64,000 bases of DNA, taken from assembly GCF_030419005.1 (NCBI RefSeq), contig NZ_CP106951.1, positions 3,906,001 through 3,970,000 on the forward strand, in the 5' to 3' direction. Made by a program: the position numbers and the translations under genes. Source of the stretch: Eleftheria terrae. Its GTDB lineage: Bacteria > Pseudomonadota > Gammaproteobacteria > Burkholderiales > Burkholderiaceae_C. Positions 34,887-46,455 of this stretch are shown here, in pieces. Position 1 is the first letter of the stretch; each line of letters starts with the position of its first letter. Below the pieces are notes generated by a model. The model had not been told where the DNA came from. It was given only the letters and a program-made list of their open reading frames with translations, and did not search any database.

Positions 34887-35357
34887 ATGCCTCGTCGTCG
34901 CGAAGTACCGAAGCGCGAGATCCTGCCGGACCCGAAGTTCGGCAACGTCGATCTGTCCAAGTTCATGAACGTGGTGATGGAGTCCGGCAAGAAGGCCGTG
35001 GCTGAGCGCATCATCTACGGTGCCCTGGAGCAGGTCGAGAAGAAGTCGGGCAAGGACCCGCTGGAAGTGTTCCTGACCGCGCTGAACAACGTGAAGCCGA
35101 TGGTCGAAGTGAAGTCCCGCCGCGTGGGCGGTGCGAACTACCAAGTTCCCGTGGAAGTTCGCCCCGTCCGCCGGATGGCGCTGGCCATGCGCTGGCTCAA
35201 GGACTCCGCTCGCAAGCGCGGTGAGAAGTCGATGGCCCAACGCCTGGCCAACGAGCTGCTGGAGGCCTCCGAAGGTCGCGGCGGCGCGATGAAAAAGCGC
35301 GACGAAGTGCACCGCATGGCAGAAGCCAACAAGGCCTTCTCGCACTTCCGCTTCTAA
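34887..35357 (+). CDS. rpsG: Ribosomal protein S7
   Basis: 156 residues beginning [20 protein letters not shown]7 nucleates assembly of the 30S head and, in E. coli, represses str-operon translation through the rpsL-rpsG gap. Here that gap (34723-34886) is 164 bases, longer than a pure spacer needs. AAGGAAGG lies before the ATG. A hairpin with a short T-run separates it from fusA. Confidence 0.98.
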   Translation: MPRRREVPKREILPDPKFGNVDLSKFMNVVMESGKKAVAERIIYGALEQVEKKSGKDPLEVFLTALNNVKPMVEVKSRRVGGANYQVPVEVRPVRRMALAMRWLKDSARKRGEKSMAQRLANELLEASEGRGGAMKKRDEVHRMAEANKAFSHFRF

Positions 35358-35377
35358 GCACCGTAAGCAAGCCCCAC

Positions 35378-35418
35378 AGCTGCCCCGCTCGGTCCACGAG
35401 ACGCGCGGGGCGGCTTTT
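35378..35418 (+). terminator. Hairpin with T-run between rpsG and fusA
   Basis: AGCTGCCCCGC (35378-35388) pairs with GCGGGGCGGCT (35405-35415), with one T-G wobble, and is followed by TTTTGTATTT. It resembles an intrinsic terminator but lies inside the str operon, 18 bases before fusA, so partial termination or attenuation is likelier. Confidence 0.65.
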
Positions 35419-35435
35419 GTATTTGGAGTGACATC

Positions 35436-37538
35436 ATGTCCCGCAAGACCCCGATTGAGCGTTACCGCAACATTGGTATCTCGGCTCACATCGACGCTGG
35501 TAAGACCACCACCACCGAGCGCATCCTGTTCTACACCGGTGTGAACCACAAGATCGGTGAGGTGCACGACGGCGCCGCCACCATGGACTGGATGGAGCAG
35601 GAACAGGAGCGGGGCATCACGATCACCTCCGCAGCGACCACTTGCTTCTGGAAGGGCATGGACCTGTCCTATCCTGAGCACCGCTTCAACATCATCGACA
35701 CCCCGGGGCACGTCGACTTCACCATCGAGGTGGAGCGTTCGATGCGCGTGCTCGACGGCGCCTGCATGGTGTACTGTGCCGTGGGCGGTGTGCAGCCCCA
35801 GTCGGAAACCGTCTGGCGTCAGGCCAACAAGTACAAGGTGCCGCGCCTGGCCTTCGTCAACAAGATGGACCGCACCGGCGCGAACTTCTTCAAGGTCTAT
35901 GACCAGATGAAGACCCGCCTGAAGGCGAACCCGGTGCCCATCGTCGTGCCCATTGGCGCTGAAGACAACTTCAAGGGCGTGGTGGACCTGTTCAAGATGA
36001 AAGCGATCATCTGGGACGAGGCCAGCCAGGGCATGAAGTTCGAGTACGGTCCGATCCCGTCCGAGCTGGAAGCCGACTGCCAGAAGTGGCGCGAGAACAT
36101 GATCGAGGCCGCCGCCGAGTCCAGCGAAGAGCTGATGAACAAGTACCTCGAGACCGGCGAGCTGAGCGAAGAAGAGATCAAGAAGGGCCTGCGCCAGCGC
36201 ACGATCGCGACCGAGATCCAGCCGATGCTGTGCGGCACCGCCTTCAAAAACAAGGGCGTGCAGCGCATGCTCGACGCGGTGATCGACTTCCTGCCGTCCC
36301 CGGTGGACATCCCCCCGGTCGCCGGCACGGACGACGACGACAAGGAAGCCACCCGCAAGGCCGATGACACCGAGAAGTTCTCTGCACTGGCGTTCAAGCT
36401 GATGACCGACCCCTACGTCGGCCAGCTGACCTTCGTGCGCGTGTACTCCGGCGTGCTGAAGTCGGGTGACTCCGTCTACAACCCGATCAAGGGCAAGAAG
36501 GAACGTATCGGCCGGATCCTCCAGATGCACGCCAACCAGCGTGAAGAAATCAAGGAAATTCTGGCTGGCGACATTGCCGCCTGCGTGGGCCTGAAGGAAG
36601 TGACGACCGGCGAAACGCTGTGCGATCCGGAAGCCGTGATCACCCTCGAAAAGATGGTGTTCCCCGAGCCCGTGATCTCCCAGGCCGTCGAGCCGAAGAC
36701 CAAGGCTGACCAGGAGAAGATGGGTATCGCTCTGGGCCGCCTGGCCCAGGAAGACCCGTCCTTCCGCGTGCGCACCGACGAAGAATCCGGCCAGACCATC
36801 ATCTCCGGCATGGGCGAGCTGCACCTCGAAATCATCGTCGACCGCATGAAGCGCGAGTTCGGTGTCGAGGCCAACGTCGGCAAGCCGCAGGTGGCCTATC
36901 GCGAGACCATCCGCAAGGCGGTGTCCGATGTCGAAGGCAAGTTCGTGCGCCAGTCCGGCGGTAAGGGTCAGTACGGGCACGTCGTGCTGAAGATCGAGCC
37001 GCAGGAGCCGGGCAAGGGCTTCGAGTTCGTCGACGCCATCAAGGGCGGTGTGGTCCCGCGCGAGTTCATCCCCGCGGTGGAAAAGGGCCTGATCGACACG
37101 CTGCCGAACGGCGTGCTGGCCGGCTTCCCGGTGGTGGACGTCAAGGTCACGCTGACCTTCGGCTCGTACCACGAAGTGGACTCGAACGAAAACGCGTTCA
37201 AGATGGCCGCGTCCATCGGTTTCAAGGACGGTTGCCGCAAGGCCAACCCGGTGATCCTGGAGCCGATGATGGCGGTGGAAGTCGAGACCCCGGAAGACTA
37301 CGCCGGCAACGTCATGGGCGATCTGTCGTCCCGTCGTGGCATGGTCCAGGGCATGGACGACATGCCTGGCGGCGGCAAGGTCATCAAGGCCGAAGTCCCG
37401 CTGTCCGAGATGTTCGGCTACTCGACCACGCTGCGCTCGATGTCGCAAGGCCGTGCCACGTACACGATGGAGTTCAAGCACTACGCTGAAGCTCCGAAGA
37501 ACGTGGCCGACGCGATCATCACCGCTCGCGGCAAGTAA
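35436..37538 (+). CDS. fusA: Elongation factor G
   Basis: Translocase GTPase, 700 residues. G1 [11 protein letters not shown]2 [10 protein letters not shown]3 DTPGHVDF and G4 NKMD are intact, followed by domains II-V; domain IV carries the [10 protein letters not shown] loop segment. TTGGAGTG is just before the ATG. The upstream hairpin could set its level apart from rpsL-rpsG. A 114-base gap separates it from the second tuf. Confidence 0.98.
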   Translation: MSRKTPIERYRNIGISAHIDAGKTTTTERILFYTGVNHKIGEVHDGAATMDWMEQEQERGITITSAATTCFWKGMDLSYPEHRFNIIDTPGHVDFTIEVERSMRVLDGACMVYCAVGGVQPQSETVWRQANKYKVPRLAFVNKMDRTGANFFKVYDQMKTRLKANPVPIVVPIGAEDNFKGVVDLFKMKAIIWDEASQGMKFEYGPIPSELEADCQKWRENMIEAAAESSEELMNKYLETGELSEEEIKKGLRQRTIATEIQPMLCGTAFKNKGVQRMLDAVIDFLPSPVDIPPVAGTDDDDKEATRKADDTEKFSALAFKLMTDPYVGQLTFVRVYSGVLKSGDSVYNPIKGKKERIGRILQMHANQREEIKEILAGDIAACVGLKEVTTGETLCDPEAVITLEKMVFPEPVISQAVEPKTKADQEKMGIALGRLAQEDPSFRVRTDEESGQTIISGMGELHLEIIVDRMKREFGVEANVGKPQVAYRETIRKAVSDVEGKFVRQSGGKGQYGHVVLKIEPQEPGKGFEFVDAIKGGVVPREFIPAVEKGLIDTLPNGVLAGFPVVDVKVTLTFGSYHEVDSNENAFKMAASIGFKDGCRKANPVILEPMMAVEVETPEDYAGNVMGDLSSRRGMVQGMDDMPGGGKVIKAEVPLSEMFGYSTTLRSMSQGRATYTMEFKHYAEAPKNVADAIITARGK

Positions 37539-37652
37539 TTTTCAAGCCGGTCTTCGTCGGGGCGCCGCACGCTGCCAGTGGCGTGCGAGCCCGCGGCCCG
37601 GTGGAGACCTTAAACCGAGCACTGGTGTTGCTCTTTTTCGAGGAGAAAAGAA

Positions 37653-38843
<1,191 letters not shown>

Positions 38844-38937
38844 GCGTCTGCGTGACTTCAGTGCGGGGCGCGCAAGCGCTTCGCGCGCAGCCCCGAACCC
38901 CCGCCGCTCCAACGGCAACGCTCTTTAGGACAGAGTC

Positions 38938-39249
38938 ATGCAAAAGCAAAAGATCCGCATCCGCCTCAAGGCCTTCGACTACAAGCTGATCGACCAATCG
39001 GCCCTGGAAATCGTCGACACCGCCAAGCGTACCGGCGCCATCGTCAAGGGCCCCGTGCCCCTGCCGACCCGCCTGCAGCGTTTCGACATCCTGCGTTCGC
39101 CGCACGTCAACAAGACCTCGCGCGACCAGTTCGAGATCCGCACCCACCAGCGCCTGATGGACATCGTCGACCCGACCGACAAGACCGTCGACGCGCTGAT
39201 GAAGCTGGACCTGCCGGCTGGCGTGGACGTCGAGATCAAGCTGCAGTAA
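38938..39249 (+). CDS. rpsJ: Ribosomal protein S10 (NusE)
   Basis: 103 residues, [22 protein letters not shown], ending with VDVEIKLQ. Component of the 30S head and, as NusE, of antitermination complexes; it binds the NusG KOW domain. It is separated from the rest of the S10 operon by a promoter and hairpin before rplC. The upstream gap holds a GGGGC...GCCCC hairpin near 38863-38895 without a T-run. Confidence 0.98.
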   Translation: MQKQKIRIRLKAFDYKLIDQSALEIVDTAKRTGAIVKGPVPLPTRLQRFDILRSPHVNKTSRDQFEIRTHQRLMDIVDPTDKTVDALMKLDLPAGVDVEIKLQ

Positions 39250-39283
39250 GCGGCAAAACTAGACGCTCGTGGGGTCATGGCAA

Positions 39284-39311
39284 TTGCGGCGACGGCCGCG
39301 GTTGCTATAAT
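39284..39311 (+). promoter_or_regulatory. Promoter before rplC
   Basis: TTGCGG (39284-39289) and a perfect TATAAT (39306-39311) are 16 bases apart. It would start a transcript near 39318, immediately before the hairpin at 39323, and drive rplC to rpsQ. The -35 is the same as that of the str promoter at 34037. Confidence 0.82.
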
Positions 39312-39322
39312 CCCCGGCTTTT

Positions 39323-39354
39323 CCACAAGTGCCCACTTCGGTGGGCCTTTGTGG
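39323..39354 (+). promoter_or_regulatory. Extended hairpin at the start of the rplC leader
   Basis: CCACAA, GCCCAC, a TTCG loop, GTGGGC and TTGTGG form a 12-base-pair two-part stem interrupted by opposed GT/CT dinucleotides. It begins about five bases after the predicted transcription start and is followed by only TTTCTA. It may act as a protective 5' stem, an attenuator, or a target for L4-type feedback; the sequence does not decide. Confidence 0.6.
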
Positions 39355-39430
39355 TTTCTACGGTGGCGCCCCTGCGGGGTGCCGCAAATCAGTCAGTCCG
39401 GCCAATCGCTGTCGGACATTGGAGAAAACA

Positions 39431-40102
39431 ATGAGTCTTAGCAATCGCCTCGGATTGCTGGGCCGCAAGGTGGGCATGATGCGCATCTTCACGGACGACG
39501 GCGACGCCGTGCCCGTGACGGTGCTGGACGTGTCCAACAACCGCGTGACCCAGGTGAAAACCGTTGAGACCGACGGCTACAGCGCCATCCAGGTGGCGTT
39601 CGGTACGCGCAAAGCCTCGCGCGTCACCAAGCCCGAAGCTGGCCACCTCGCGAAAGCGGGCGTCGAAGCCGGCGAACTGCTCAAAGAATTCCGCGTGAGT
39701 GCCGAAGTCGCTGCCGAGTACAAGGCGGGTGCCCAGCTGCCGCTGACGATGTTCGCCGTGGGCCAGATGGTCGACGTGCAGGGCACCTCGATCGGTAAGG
39801 GCTTCACCGGCACGATCAAGCGCCACAACTTCGGTTCGCAGCGCGCCTCCCACGGTAACAGCCGCTCGCACAACGTGCCCGGCTCGATCTCGATGGCGCA
39901 GGACCCCGGCCGCGTGTTCCCGGGCAAGAAGATGTCCGGTCATCTCGGCGACGAGACCACCACCACGCAAAACCTCGACATCGTGCGTATCGACGAAGCC
40001 CGCCAGCTGCTGCTGGTGAAGGGTGCCGTTCCGGGCGCCAAGGGCGGCCACGTTGTCGTGCGTCCCGCCGTCAAGGTCAAGGTCAAGAAAGGGGCCCAGT
40101 AA
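39431..40102 (+). CDS. rplC: Ribosomal protein L3
   Basis: 223 residues, beginning [20 protein letters not shown]. The Gln-methylation region [14 protein letters not shown] and [19 protein letters not shown] are intact. One of the first proteins to bind 23S rRNA. GGAG precedes the ATG. Its TAA shares one base with the rplD ATG. Confidence 0.98.
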   Translation: MSLSNRLGLLGRKVGMMRIFTDDGDAVPVTVLDVSNNRVTQVKTVETDGYSAIQVAFGTRKASRVTKPEAGHLAKAGVEAGELLKEFRVSAEVAAEYKAGAQLPLTMFAVGQMVDVQGTSIGKGFTGTIKRHNFGSQRASHGNSRSHNVPGSISMAQDPGRVFPGKKMSGHLGDETTTTQNLDIVRIDEARQLLLVKGAVPGAKGGHVVVRPAVKVKVKKGAQ

Positions 40103-40722
40103 TGCAGCTCGAGCTCCTGAACGAACAAGGTCAGGCCGCCTCGAAGGTGGACGCTCCTGACACCGTGTTCGGTCGCGATTACAACGAAGCCCTGGTGCAC
40201 CAGGTGGTGGTGGCTTACCAAGCCAACGCCCGCCAAGGCACCCGTGCCCAGAAGGATCGCGCGACGGTCAAGCACTCCACGAAGAAGCCGTGGCGCCAGA
40301 AGGGCACCGGCCGCGCTCGTGCCGGTATGACGTCCTCGCCGCTGTGGCGTGGAGGCGGTCGGATTTTCCCGAACAGCCCCGACGAAAACTTCACCCAGAA
40401 GGTCAACAAGAAGATGTTCCGCGCCGGCATGGCCGCCATCTTCTCGCAGCTGGCCCGTGATGGCCGCCTGGCCGTGGTGGACTCCCTGACGGTCGAGTCG
40501 CCCAAGACCAAGGCGCTGGCACAGAAGTTCAAGGCCATGGGCCTGGAGTCGGTGATGGTGATCGCCGACCAGGTCGACGAAAACCTGTATCTCGCTTCGC
40601 GCAACCTGGCCAACGTGCTCGTCGTCGAGCCGCGTTACGCCGATCCGCTGTCGCTGGTCTTCTACAAGAAGGTGCTGGTGACCAAGGCCGCGATGGAGAA
40701 GCTCAAGGAGATGTTCGCATGA
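40102..40722 (+). CDS. rplD: Ribosomal protein L4
   Basis: 206 residues with the exit-tunnel loop [15 protein letters not shown] and GGGRIFP. L4 is the repressor of the S10 operon in gammaproteobacteria; whether it recognises the hairpin at 39323 is untested. It overlaps rplC by one base and rplW by four, so translation is coupled. Confidence 0.98.
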   Translation: MQLELLNEQGQAASKVDAPDTVFGRDYNEALVHQVVVAYQANARQGTRAQKDRATVKHSTKKPWRQKGTGRARAGMTSSPLWRGGGRIFPNSPDENFTQKVNKKMFRAGMAAIFSQLARDGRLAVVDSLTVESPKTKALAQKFKAMGLESVMVIADQVDENLYLASRNLANVLVVEPRYADPLSLVFYKKVLVTKAAMEKLKEMFA

Positions 40723-41033
40723 GCACTCTGAAATTCGATGAAGGCCGCCTGATGCAGGTGCTGGTCGCTCCGATCGTGTCCGAGAAGGCCACCTCGATTG
40801 CGGAAAAGCACAACCAGGTGCTGTTCAAGGTCCTGCGCGACGCCACCAAGCCGGAAATCAAGGCTGCCGTTGAACTGATGTTCAAGGTCGAAGTGGATGC
40901 CGTTCAGGTGGTGAACCAGAAGGGCAAGGTCAAGCGCTTTGGCCGCACGATCGGGCGTCGTGACCATGTCAAGAAAGCCTACGTGTCGCTGAAGGAAGGC
41001 CAAGAGCTCAACTTCTCCGGGGAGGCTGCGTAA
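40719..41033 (+). CDS. rplW: Ribosomal protein L23
   Basis: 104 residues, normal. Core ending [22 protein letters not shown]23 sits at the tunnel exit and docks trigger factor and SRP. It overlaps rplD by four bases and abuts rplB with no gap. Confidence 0.98.
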   Translation: MSTLKFDEGRLMQVLVAPIVSEKATSIAEKHNQVLFKVLRDATKPEIKAAVELMFKVEVDAVQVVNQKGKVKRFGRTIGRRDHVKKAYVSLKEGQELNFSGEAA

Positions 41034-41858
41034 ATGGCCGTCGTCAAACTCAAGCCCACTTCGCCTGGCCGCCGTGCCGTGGTGAAGGTGGTGCACAAGC
41101 ACCTGCACAAGGGCGCGCCCGAGAAGTCGCTGCTCGAGCCGCAGAAGCAGAATGCTGGCCGCAACAACAACGGCCACATCACCACCCGCCACAAGGGCGG
41201 TGGTCACAAGCATCACTACCGCGTGGTCGATTTCCGTCGCAACAAGGACGGCATCCCGGCGAAGGTGGAGCGCATCGAGTACGACCCGAACCGCACGGCT
41301 CACATCGCCCTGGTGTGCTATGCCGACGGTGAGCGTCGCTACATCATCGCTCCGCGCGGTCTGGACGTGGGCGCCACCATCCTGAGCGGCTCGGAAGCGC
41401 CGATCAAGGCTGGCAACACCCTGCCGATCCGCAACATCCCGGTGGGTTCGACCATCCACTGCATCGAGATGCTGCCGGGCAAGGGCGCGCAGATCGCGCG
41501 TTCGGCCGGTGCGTCGGCGGTGCTGATGGCTCGTGAAGGTACCTACGCTCAGGTTCGCCTGCGCTCCGGTGAAGTGCGCCGCATTCACGTCGAGTGCCGC
41601 GCCACGATTGGTGAAGTGTCCAACGAAGAGCATAGCCTGCGCCAATACGGCAAGGCCGGTGCGATCCGCTGGAAGGGCATCCGTCCGACCGTTCGCGGTG
41701 TGGCGATGAACCCGGTGGATCACCCGCACGGTGGTGGCGAAGGCCGCACCGGCGAAGCACGTGCTCCGGTCTCTCCGTGGAACACGCTGACGAAGGGCTA
41801 CCGCACCCGCAACAACAAGCGCACGCAGAACATGATCGTGTCGCGTCGCAAGAAGTAA
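41034..41858 (+). CDS. rplB: Ribosomal protein L2
   Basis: 274 residues. [12 protein letters not shown] near the start, [18 protein letters not shown], and the conserved [13 protein letters not shown] loop containing the functionally important His near the peptidyl-transferase centre. Begins at the base after the rplW stop. Confidence 0.98.
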   Translation: MAVVKLKPTSPGRRAVVKVVHKHLHKGAPEKSLLEPQKQNAGRNNNGHITTRHKGGGHKHHYRVVDFRRNKDGIPAKVERIEYDPNRTAHIALVCYADGERRYIIAPRGLDVGATILSGSEAPIKAGNTLPIRNIPVGSTIHCIEMLPGKGAQIARSAGASAVLMAREGTYAQVRLRSGEVRRIHVECRATIGEVSNEEHSLRQYGKAGAIRWKGIRPTVRGVAMNPVDHPHGGGEGRTGEARAPVSPWNTLTKGYRTRNNKRTQNMIVSRRKK

Positions 41859-41868
41859 GAGGTAGGCT

Positions 41869-42144
41869 ATGGCTCGTTCACTCAAAAAGGGTCCGTTCGT
41901 CGACCACCACCTGCAAAACAAGGTGGACAAGGCGGTTGCGGCCAAGGACAAGAAGCCGATCAAGACCTGGTCGCGCCGTTCCACCATCCTGCCCGAGTTC
42001 ATCGGCCTGACCATTGCCGTGCATAACGGCAAGCAGCACGTGCCGGTGTACGTGACCGACCAGATGGTCGGCCACAAGCTCGGCGAGTTCGCGCTGACCC
42101 GCACGTTCAAGGGTCACCCGGCGGACAAGAAAGCGAAACGGTAA
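41869..42144 (+). CDS. rpsS: Ribosomal protein S19
   Basis: 91 residues, [15 protein letters not shown], with [16 protein letters not shown] and HKLGEF. Part of the 30S head. An AGAGGT site precedes the ATG. Confidence 0.98.
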   Translation: MARSLKKGPFVDHHLQNKVDKAVAAKDKKPIKTWSRRSTILPEFIGLTIAVHNGKQHVPVYVTDQMVGHKLGEFALTRTFKGHPADKKAKR

Positions 42145-42153
42145 GGAGAGGCC

Positions 42154-42483
42154 ATGGAAACCCGTGCAAGTGTTCGCGGCGTGCGTCTGTCGGTCGACAA
42201 GGGTCGACTGGTGGCAGACCTGATCCGCGGCAAGAAGGTCGACCAGGCGCTCAACATCCTGACGTTCACGCAGAAAAAAGCTGCCGTGATCATCAAGAAG
42301 GCGCTGGAGTCCGCAATCGCCAATGCCGAGCACAACGATGGTGCCGACATTGACGAACTGAAGGTCAAGACGATCTATGTGGAGCAAGGCGCCACGCTGA
42401 AGCGTTTCACCGCGCGCGCCAAGGGCCGCGGCAATCGCATCAGCAAGCCCACCTGCCACATCTTCGTGACCGTCGGCAACTGA
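42154..42483 (+). CDS. rplV: Ribosomal protein L22
   Basis: 109 residues beginning [22 protein letters not shown], with the tunnel-lining beta-hairpin near [18 protein letters not shown]. No insertion of the kind that gives macrolide resistance is visible. AAGGAGAG precedes the ATG. Confidence 0.98.
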   Translation: METRASVRGVRLSVDKGRLVADLIRGKKVDQALNILTFTQKKAAVIIKKALESAIANAEHNDGADIDELKVKTIYVEQGATLKRFTARAKGRGNRISKPTCHIFVTVGN

Positions 42484-42501
42484 TAGGCAGACAGGAAGAC
42501 T

Positions 42502-43386
42502 ATGGGACAGAAAATCCATCCGACCGGCTTCCGGCTGCCCGTCACCCGTGCCTGGTCGTCGCGCTGGTACGCGTCGAACCGCAACTTCAGCACCATGCTG
42601 GCTGAAGACCTGCAGGTTCGCGAGTTCCTCAAGGCGCGTCTGAAGAATGCTGCGGTGTCGCGCATCCTGATCGAGCGTCCGGCAAAGAACGCCCGTATCA
42701 CGATCTACTCCGCCCGTCCGGGTGTGGTGATCGGCAAGAAGGGCGAGGACATCGAGAACCTGAAGGCTGAACTGACGCGCCGCCTGGGCGTGCCGGTCGC
42801 AGTGAACATCGAGGAAGTGCGCAAGCCCGAAATCGATGCCCAGCTGATCGCCGACTCGATCACCCAGCAGCTCGAGAAGCGCATCATGTTCCGTCGTGCG
42901 ATGAAGCGCGCGATGCAGAATGCGATGCGCCTGGGCGCGCAGGGCATCAAGATCATGTCCGCTGGCCGTCTGAACGGTATCGAAATCGCACGTACCGAGT
43001 GGTATCGCGAAGGCCGTGTGCCCCTGCACACCCTGCGTGCTGACATCGACTACGGCTTCTCGGAAGCGAAGACCACCTACGGCGTCATCGGCGTCAAGGT
43101 GTGGGTCTACAAGGGCGACCGTCTGGGCCGTGGCGAAGCGCCGGCGGCCAAGACCGACGAGCGTCCGGAAGACGACCGCCGCAACCGCCGTGGCCCGCGT
43201 GGTGATCGCCCGTCCGGCGACCGCCGCCCGCCGCGGGGTGGCCCCGGTGCTCGTGCCGGCGCTGGCCGTAACGAAGCTCCGGCCGATGGCAGCGACAAGC
43301 CTGCAGAAGCCGCCGACGCCAAGACCGCTGCGGTCAAGCGCGTGCGCAAAGCCGCCACCCCGGGCTCCGGCACGGGCGAGGCGTAA
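42502..43386 (+). CDS. rpsC: Ribosomal protein S3 with long charged C-terminal tail
   Basis: 294 residues. The KH domain ([15 protein letters not shown]) and the C-terminal S3 domain ([30 protein letters not shown]) end near residue 215. The E. coli protein is 233 residues; here about 75 extra residues follow, rich in Asp, Arg, Pro, Gly and Ala ([27 protein letters not shown]). The tail looks disordered. Burkholderiales S3 proteins tend to be extended, but this is at the long end as I recall. Confidence 0.96.
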   Translation: MGQKIHPTGFRLPVTRAWSSRWYASNRNFSTMLAEDLQVREFLKARLKNAAVSRILIERPAKNARITIYSARPGVVIGKKGEDIENLKAELTRRLGVPVAVNIEEVRKPEIDAQLIADSITQQLEKRIMFRRAMKRAMQNAMRLGAQGIKIMSAGRLNGIEIARTEWYREGRVPLHTLRADIDYGFSEAKTTYGVIGVKVWVYKGDRLGRGEAPAAKTDERPEDDRRNRRGPRGDRPSGDRRPPRGGPGARAGAGRNEAPADGSDKPAEAADAKTAAVKRVRKAATPGSGTGEA

Positions 43387-43398
43387 GGAGAATAGAAC

Positions 43399-43815
43399 AT
43401 GTTGCAACCCGCTCGTCGCAAGTTCCGCAAAGAGCAGAAGGGCCGTAACACCGGGATCGCCACGCGCGGCACCAACGTCTCGTTCGGCGATTTCGGCCTG
43501 AAGGCCACCGAGCGCGGTCGTCTGACGGCGCGCCAGATCGAGGCAGCCCGTCGTGCGATCTCCCGTCACGTGAAGCGTGGCGGCCGCATCTGGATCCGCA
43601 TCTTCCCGGACAAGCCGATCTCGCAAAAGCCGGCTGAAGTCCGTATGGGTAACGGCAAGGGCAACCCCGAGTACTACGTGGCCGAGATCCAGCCGGGCAA
43701 GGTGCTCTACGAGATCAACGGCGTGCCGGAAGAACTCGCCCGCGAGGCCTTCCAACTGGCGTCCGCCAAGCTGCCGCTGCGCACGATCTTCGTGGCGCGC
43801 CAGATGGGTACCTGA
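43399..43815 (+). CDS. rplP: Ribosomal protein L16
   Basis: 138 residues, [17 protein letters not shown], with the modified-arginine region [18 protein letters not shown]. Near the A site of the 50S subunit. AAGGAGA precedes the ATG 12 bases after the rpsC stop. Confidence 0.98.
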   Translation: MLQPARRKFRKEQKGRNTGIATRGTNVSFGDFGLKATERGRLTARQIEAARRAISRHVKRGGRIWIRIFPDKPISQKPAEVRMGNGKGNPEYYVAEIQPGKVLYEINGVPEELAREAFQLASAKLPLRTIFVARQMGT

Positions 43816-43836
43816 CCGACGCATTCGGAGAACTGT

Positions 43837-44040
43837 ATGAAAGCATCTGAACTGCGCAGCAAGGACGTCGCCGGCCTCGACCAGGAGGTCAAGGACCTGT
43901 TGAAGGCCCACTTCGGCCTGCGCATGCAAAAGGCGACTCAACAGCTGAGCGATCACACCCAGCTGAAGAAGACCCGCCGTGACATCGCTCGCGCCAAGAC
44001 CATCCTGGCCGAGAAGAAGAAAGAAGGAGCCGCCAAATGA
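43837..44040 (+). CDS. rpmC: Ribosomal protein L29
   Basis: 67 residues, [30 protein letters not shown] two-helix hairpin, ending [14 protein letters not shown]. Located at the tunnel exit next to L23. Overlaps rpsQ by four bases. Confidence 0.97.
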   Translation: MKASELRSKDVAGLDQEVKDLLKAHFGLRMQKATQQLSDHTQLKKTRRDIARAKTILAEKKKEGAAK

Positions 44041-44312
44041 CGGAAGCTCAAGCCGCTCAGAAGAACACCCGCACCTTCGTTGGTCGCGTGGTGAGCGACA
44101 AGCGCGCCAAGACCGTCACGGTCCTGGTCGAGAACCGCGTGAAGCACGAGCTGTACGGCAAGATCGTGGCCCGGTCGCGCAAGTACCACGCCCATGACGA
44201 GAATGGCGAGTACAAGATGGGCGACCTGGTCGAGATCTCGGAAGGCCGTCCGATCTCCAAGACCAAATCTTGGGTCGTCACGCGCCTGATCGAGAAGGCT
44301 CGCATCGTCTGA
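44037..44312 (+). CDS. rpsQ: Ribosomal protein S17
   Basis: 91 residues with [21 protein letters not shown] and KYHAHDE. Binds 16S rRNA early in 30S assembly. The start overlaps rpmC by four bases (ATGA). A terminator follows, so this is the last gene of the S10 unit here. Confidence 0.97.
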   Translation: MTEAQAAQKNTRTFVGRVVSDKRAKTVTVLVENRVKHELYGKIVARSRKYHAHDENGEYKMGDLVEISEGRPISKTKSWVVTRLIEKARIV

Positions 44313-44364
44313 AGGTGATGCAATGCGGCGGCGGACGTCACAGTCCGGCGCTGCGGCACGAGAA

Positions 44365-44398
44365 CGGTCGTGCGCCGCCTGGCGCCCGGCCGTTTTTT
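44365..44398 (+). terminator. Intrinsic terminator after rpsQ
   Basis: CGGTCG-T-GCGCC, a GCCT loop, then GGCGC-C-CGGCCG and six T. It separates the S10 unit from the peroxiredoxin gene and the spc operon, which in many bacteria are continuous. Confidence 0.9.
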
Positions 44399-44432
44399 AT
44401 TTGGATTTCATTGACACGAGGAGGCCCCCATC

Positions 44433-44948
44433 ATGTTGAAAGTTGGCGACAAGCTGCCCGCGGGCAAGCTGCAGGAGTTCATCGAGGTCGAAGGCAACGG
44501 CTGCTCGCTCGGGCCCAACACCTTTGATATCGACGCGGCCACGGCCGGCAAGACCATTGCGATCTTTGCCCTGCCTGGCGCCTTCACGCCGACCTGCTCG
44601 GCGCAGCATGTCCCTGGTTTTGTCGAGAGCGCGGACGCCTTCAAGGCCGCCGGCGTCGACGAGATCTGGTGCATCTCGGTCAACGATGCCTTCGTGATGG
44701 GCGCCTGGGGGCGGACCCAGCAAACGGCCGGCAAGGTGCGGATGATGGCGGACGGCAGCGGTGATTTCGCGCGCGCCGCCGGCCTGACGCTGGACCTGAC
44801 GGCCAAGGGCATGGGCGTGCGCTCGCAGCGCTACTCGATGCTGGTGGTCGACGGCGAGGTGAAAACGCTCAATGTCGAAGCGCCGGGCAAGTTCGAGGTG
44901 AGCGACGCCCGGACGCTGCTGGAGCAGGCGCGGCAACTGCGCGCTTGA
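44433..44948 (+). CDS. Prx5-family peroxiredoxin
   Basis: 171 residues of the atypical 2-Cys/PrxV (redoxin) type. The peroxidatic Cys55 lies in PGAFTPTCS, and a distal Arg needed for catalysis is in the GVRSQRYSML segment. Reduces peroxides with thioredoxin or glutaredoxin as donor. Cys82 in EIWCIS and Cys24 in NGCSLG are the other cysteines; a resolving role is uncertain. GAGGAGG is before the ATG. It sits between rpsQ and rplN, with a terminator before it and a strong promoter after it, so it is an insertion in the S10-spc junction. Confidence 0.93.
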   Translation: MLKVGDKLPAGKLQEFIEVEGNGCSLGPNTFDIDAATAGKTIAIFALPGAFTPTCSAQHVPGFVESADAFKAAGVDEIWCISVNDAFVMGAWGRTQQTAGKVRMMADGSGDFARAAGLTLDLTAKGMGVRSQRYSMLVVDGEVKTLNVEAPGKFEVSDARTLLEQARQLRA

Positions 44949-44991
44949 CGGGCGGCCGACCGCTCTCCCTGCGCCTTCACGCAAGCGGCAG

Positions 44992-45020
44992 TTGACATTG
45001 CTGAGGGCGCCCTTCATAAT
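44992..45020 (+). promoter_or_regulatory. spc operon promoter
   Basis: A perfect TTGACA (44992-44997) and CATAAT (45015-45020) are 17 bases apart. Initiation near 45027 leaves a leader of about 160 bases before rplN. It is the closest to consensus of the promoters in the window and allows the spc genes to be expressed independently of the interrupted S10 unit. Confidence 0.88.
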
Positions 45021-45189
45021 TTGCAGCTTCGCCGGAATTCGGGTGGGTGTCGCCATGCACATGGCAGGCACGCAAGACGAGCCGGCTTCGCCCAGTGGCC
45101 GGGCTCGCTCGGTCTGACGGGCCCAAGACTGACCGCACTAGCTTCCTGCGATGGGCGCAGGAGCGCAGCGGGAAAAGTTGGGGACATAA

Positions 45190-45558
45190 ATGATTCAAAT
45201 GCAATCGCGACTGGACGTCGCCGACAACACTGGCGCGAAGTCCGTCATGTGTATCAAGGTGCTCGGCGGTTCCAAGCGTCGTTACGCCGGTATCGGCGAC
45301 ATCATCAAGGTGAGCATCAAGGAAGCCGCACCGCGTGGCCGCGTCAAGAAGGGCGAGGTCTACAGCGCTGTGGTCGTGCGTACCGCCAAGGGCGTGCGCC
45401 GTCAGGATGGCTCGCTGATCAAGTTCGACGGCAACGCTGCGGTGCTGCTGAACGCCAAGTTGGAGCCCATCGGCACCCGTATCTTCGGCCCGGTCACGCG
45501 CGAGCTGCGTACCGAGCGCTTCATGAAGATCGTGTCGCTGGCCCCGGAAGTTCTCTGA
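45190..45558 (+). CDS. rplN: Ribosomal protein L14
   Basis: 122 residues, [27 protein letters not shown]. Intersubunit-bridge protein and binding site of the silencing factor RsfS. First gene of the spc operon, downstream of its own promoter. Confidence 0.98.
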   Translation: MIQMQSRLDVADNTGAKSVMCIKVLGGSKRRYAGIGDIIKVSIKEAAPRGRVKKGEVYSAVVVRTAKGVRRQDGSLIKFDGNAAVLLNAKLEPIGTRIFGPVTRELRTERFMKIVSLAPEVL

Positions 45559-45578
45559 GCTGCGAGCGAGGGCAGGCC

Positions 45579-45896
45579 ATGAACAAAATTCGTAAAGGCG
45601 ACCAGGTCATCGTGTTGACCGGCCGCGACAAGGGCAAGCGCGGCACCGTGTCCGCGCGCATCGACGCCGACCACCTGACGGTGGAGGGCATCAACGTCGT
45701 CAAGAAGCACGTGCGCCCGAACCCGATGAAGGGCACGACCGGTGGCATCGTCGACAAGACCATGCCGATTCACCAGTCGAACGTTGCGATCTTCAATCCC
45801 GCTTCCGGCAAGGCCGACCGCGTTGGCATCAAGCTCCTGGCTGATGGCAAGAAGGTGCGCGTCTTCAAGTCGAGCGGCGAAGAGATCAAGGCTTAA
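45579..45896 (+). CDS. rplX: Ribosomal protein L24
   Basis: 105 residues, [24 protein letters not shown], a KOW motif. Assembly initiator of the 50S subunit. The start is set by the family N-terminus; the frame is open far upstream but without homology. GAGGG is about 8 bases before it. Confidence 0.97.
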   Translation: MNKIRKGDQVIVLTGRDKGKRGTVSARIDADHLTVEGINVVKKHVRPNPMKGTTGGIVDKTMPIHQSNVAIFNPASGKADRVGIKLLADGKKVRVFKSSGEEIKA

Positions 45897-45907
45897 AGAG
45901 GTTCGAG

Positions 45908-46447
45908 ATGGCTCGTTTGCAAGAGTTTTACCGCGAAAAAGTGGTGCCGAACCTCGTTCAGAAGTTTGGCTACAAGTCGGTGATGGAAGTCCCGCGCATC
46001 ACCAAGATCACGCTGAACATGGGCGTGAGCGAGGCGGTCGCCGACAAGAAGGTGATGGAACACGCCGTGGGCGACCTCACCAAGATCGCCGGCCAGAAGC
46101 CCGTGGTCACCAAGTCCCGCAAGGCAATCGCCGGTTTCAAGATCCGTGACGGCGTGCCCATCGGCTGCATGGTCACCCTGCGCGGCGTCCAGATGTATGA
46201 ATTCCTGGACCGCTTCGTCACCGTGGCTCTGCCCCGCGTGCGCGATTTCCGCGGTATCTCGGGTCGTTCCTTCGACGGTCGCGGCAACTACAACGTCGGC
46301 GTCAAAGAACAGATCATCTTCCCCGAGATCGAGTACGACAAGGTCGATGCGCTGCGCGGCCTGAATATCAGCATCACCACGACGGCGAAGTCGGACGACG
46401 AGTGCAAGGCGCTCCTCGCCGAGTTCCGTTTCCCGTTCAAGAACTGA
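45908..46447 (+). CDS. rplE: Ribosomal protein L5
   Basis: 179 residues, [22 protein letters not shown], with 5S-rRNA contact region [14 protein letters not shown] and the tip-loop [22 protein letters not shown] precedes the ATG. Confidence 0.98.
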   Translation: MARLQEFYREKVVPNLVQKFGYKSVMEVPRITKITLNMGVSEAVADKKVMEHAVGDLTKIAGQKPVVTKSRKAIAGFKIRDGVPIGCMVTLRGVQMYEFLDRFVTVALPRVRDFRGISGRSFDGRGNYNVGVKEQIIFPEIEYDKVDALRGLNISITTTAKSDDECKALLAEFRFPFKN

Positions 46448-46455
46448 GGTGGCTC

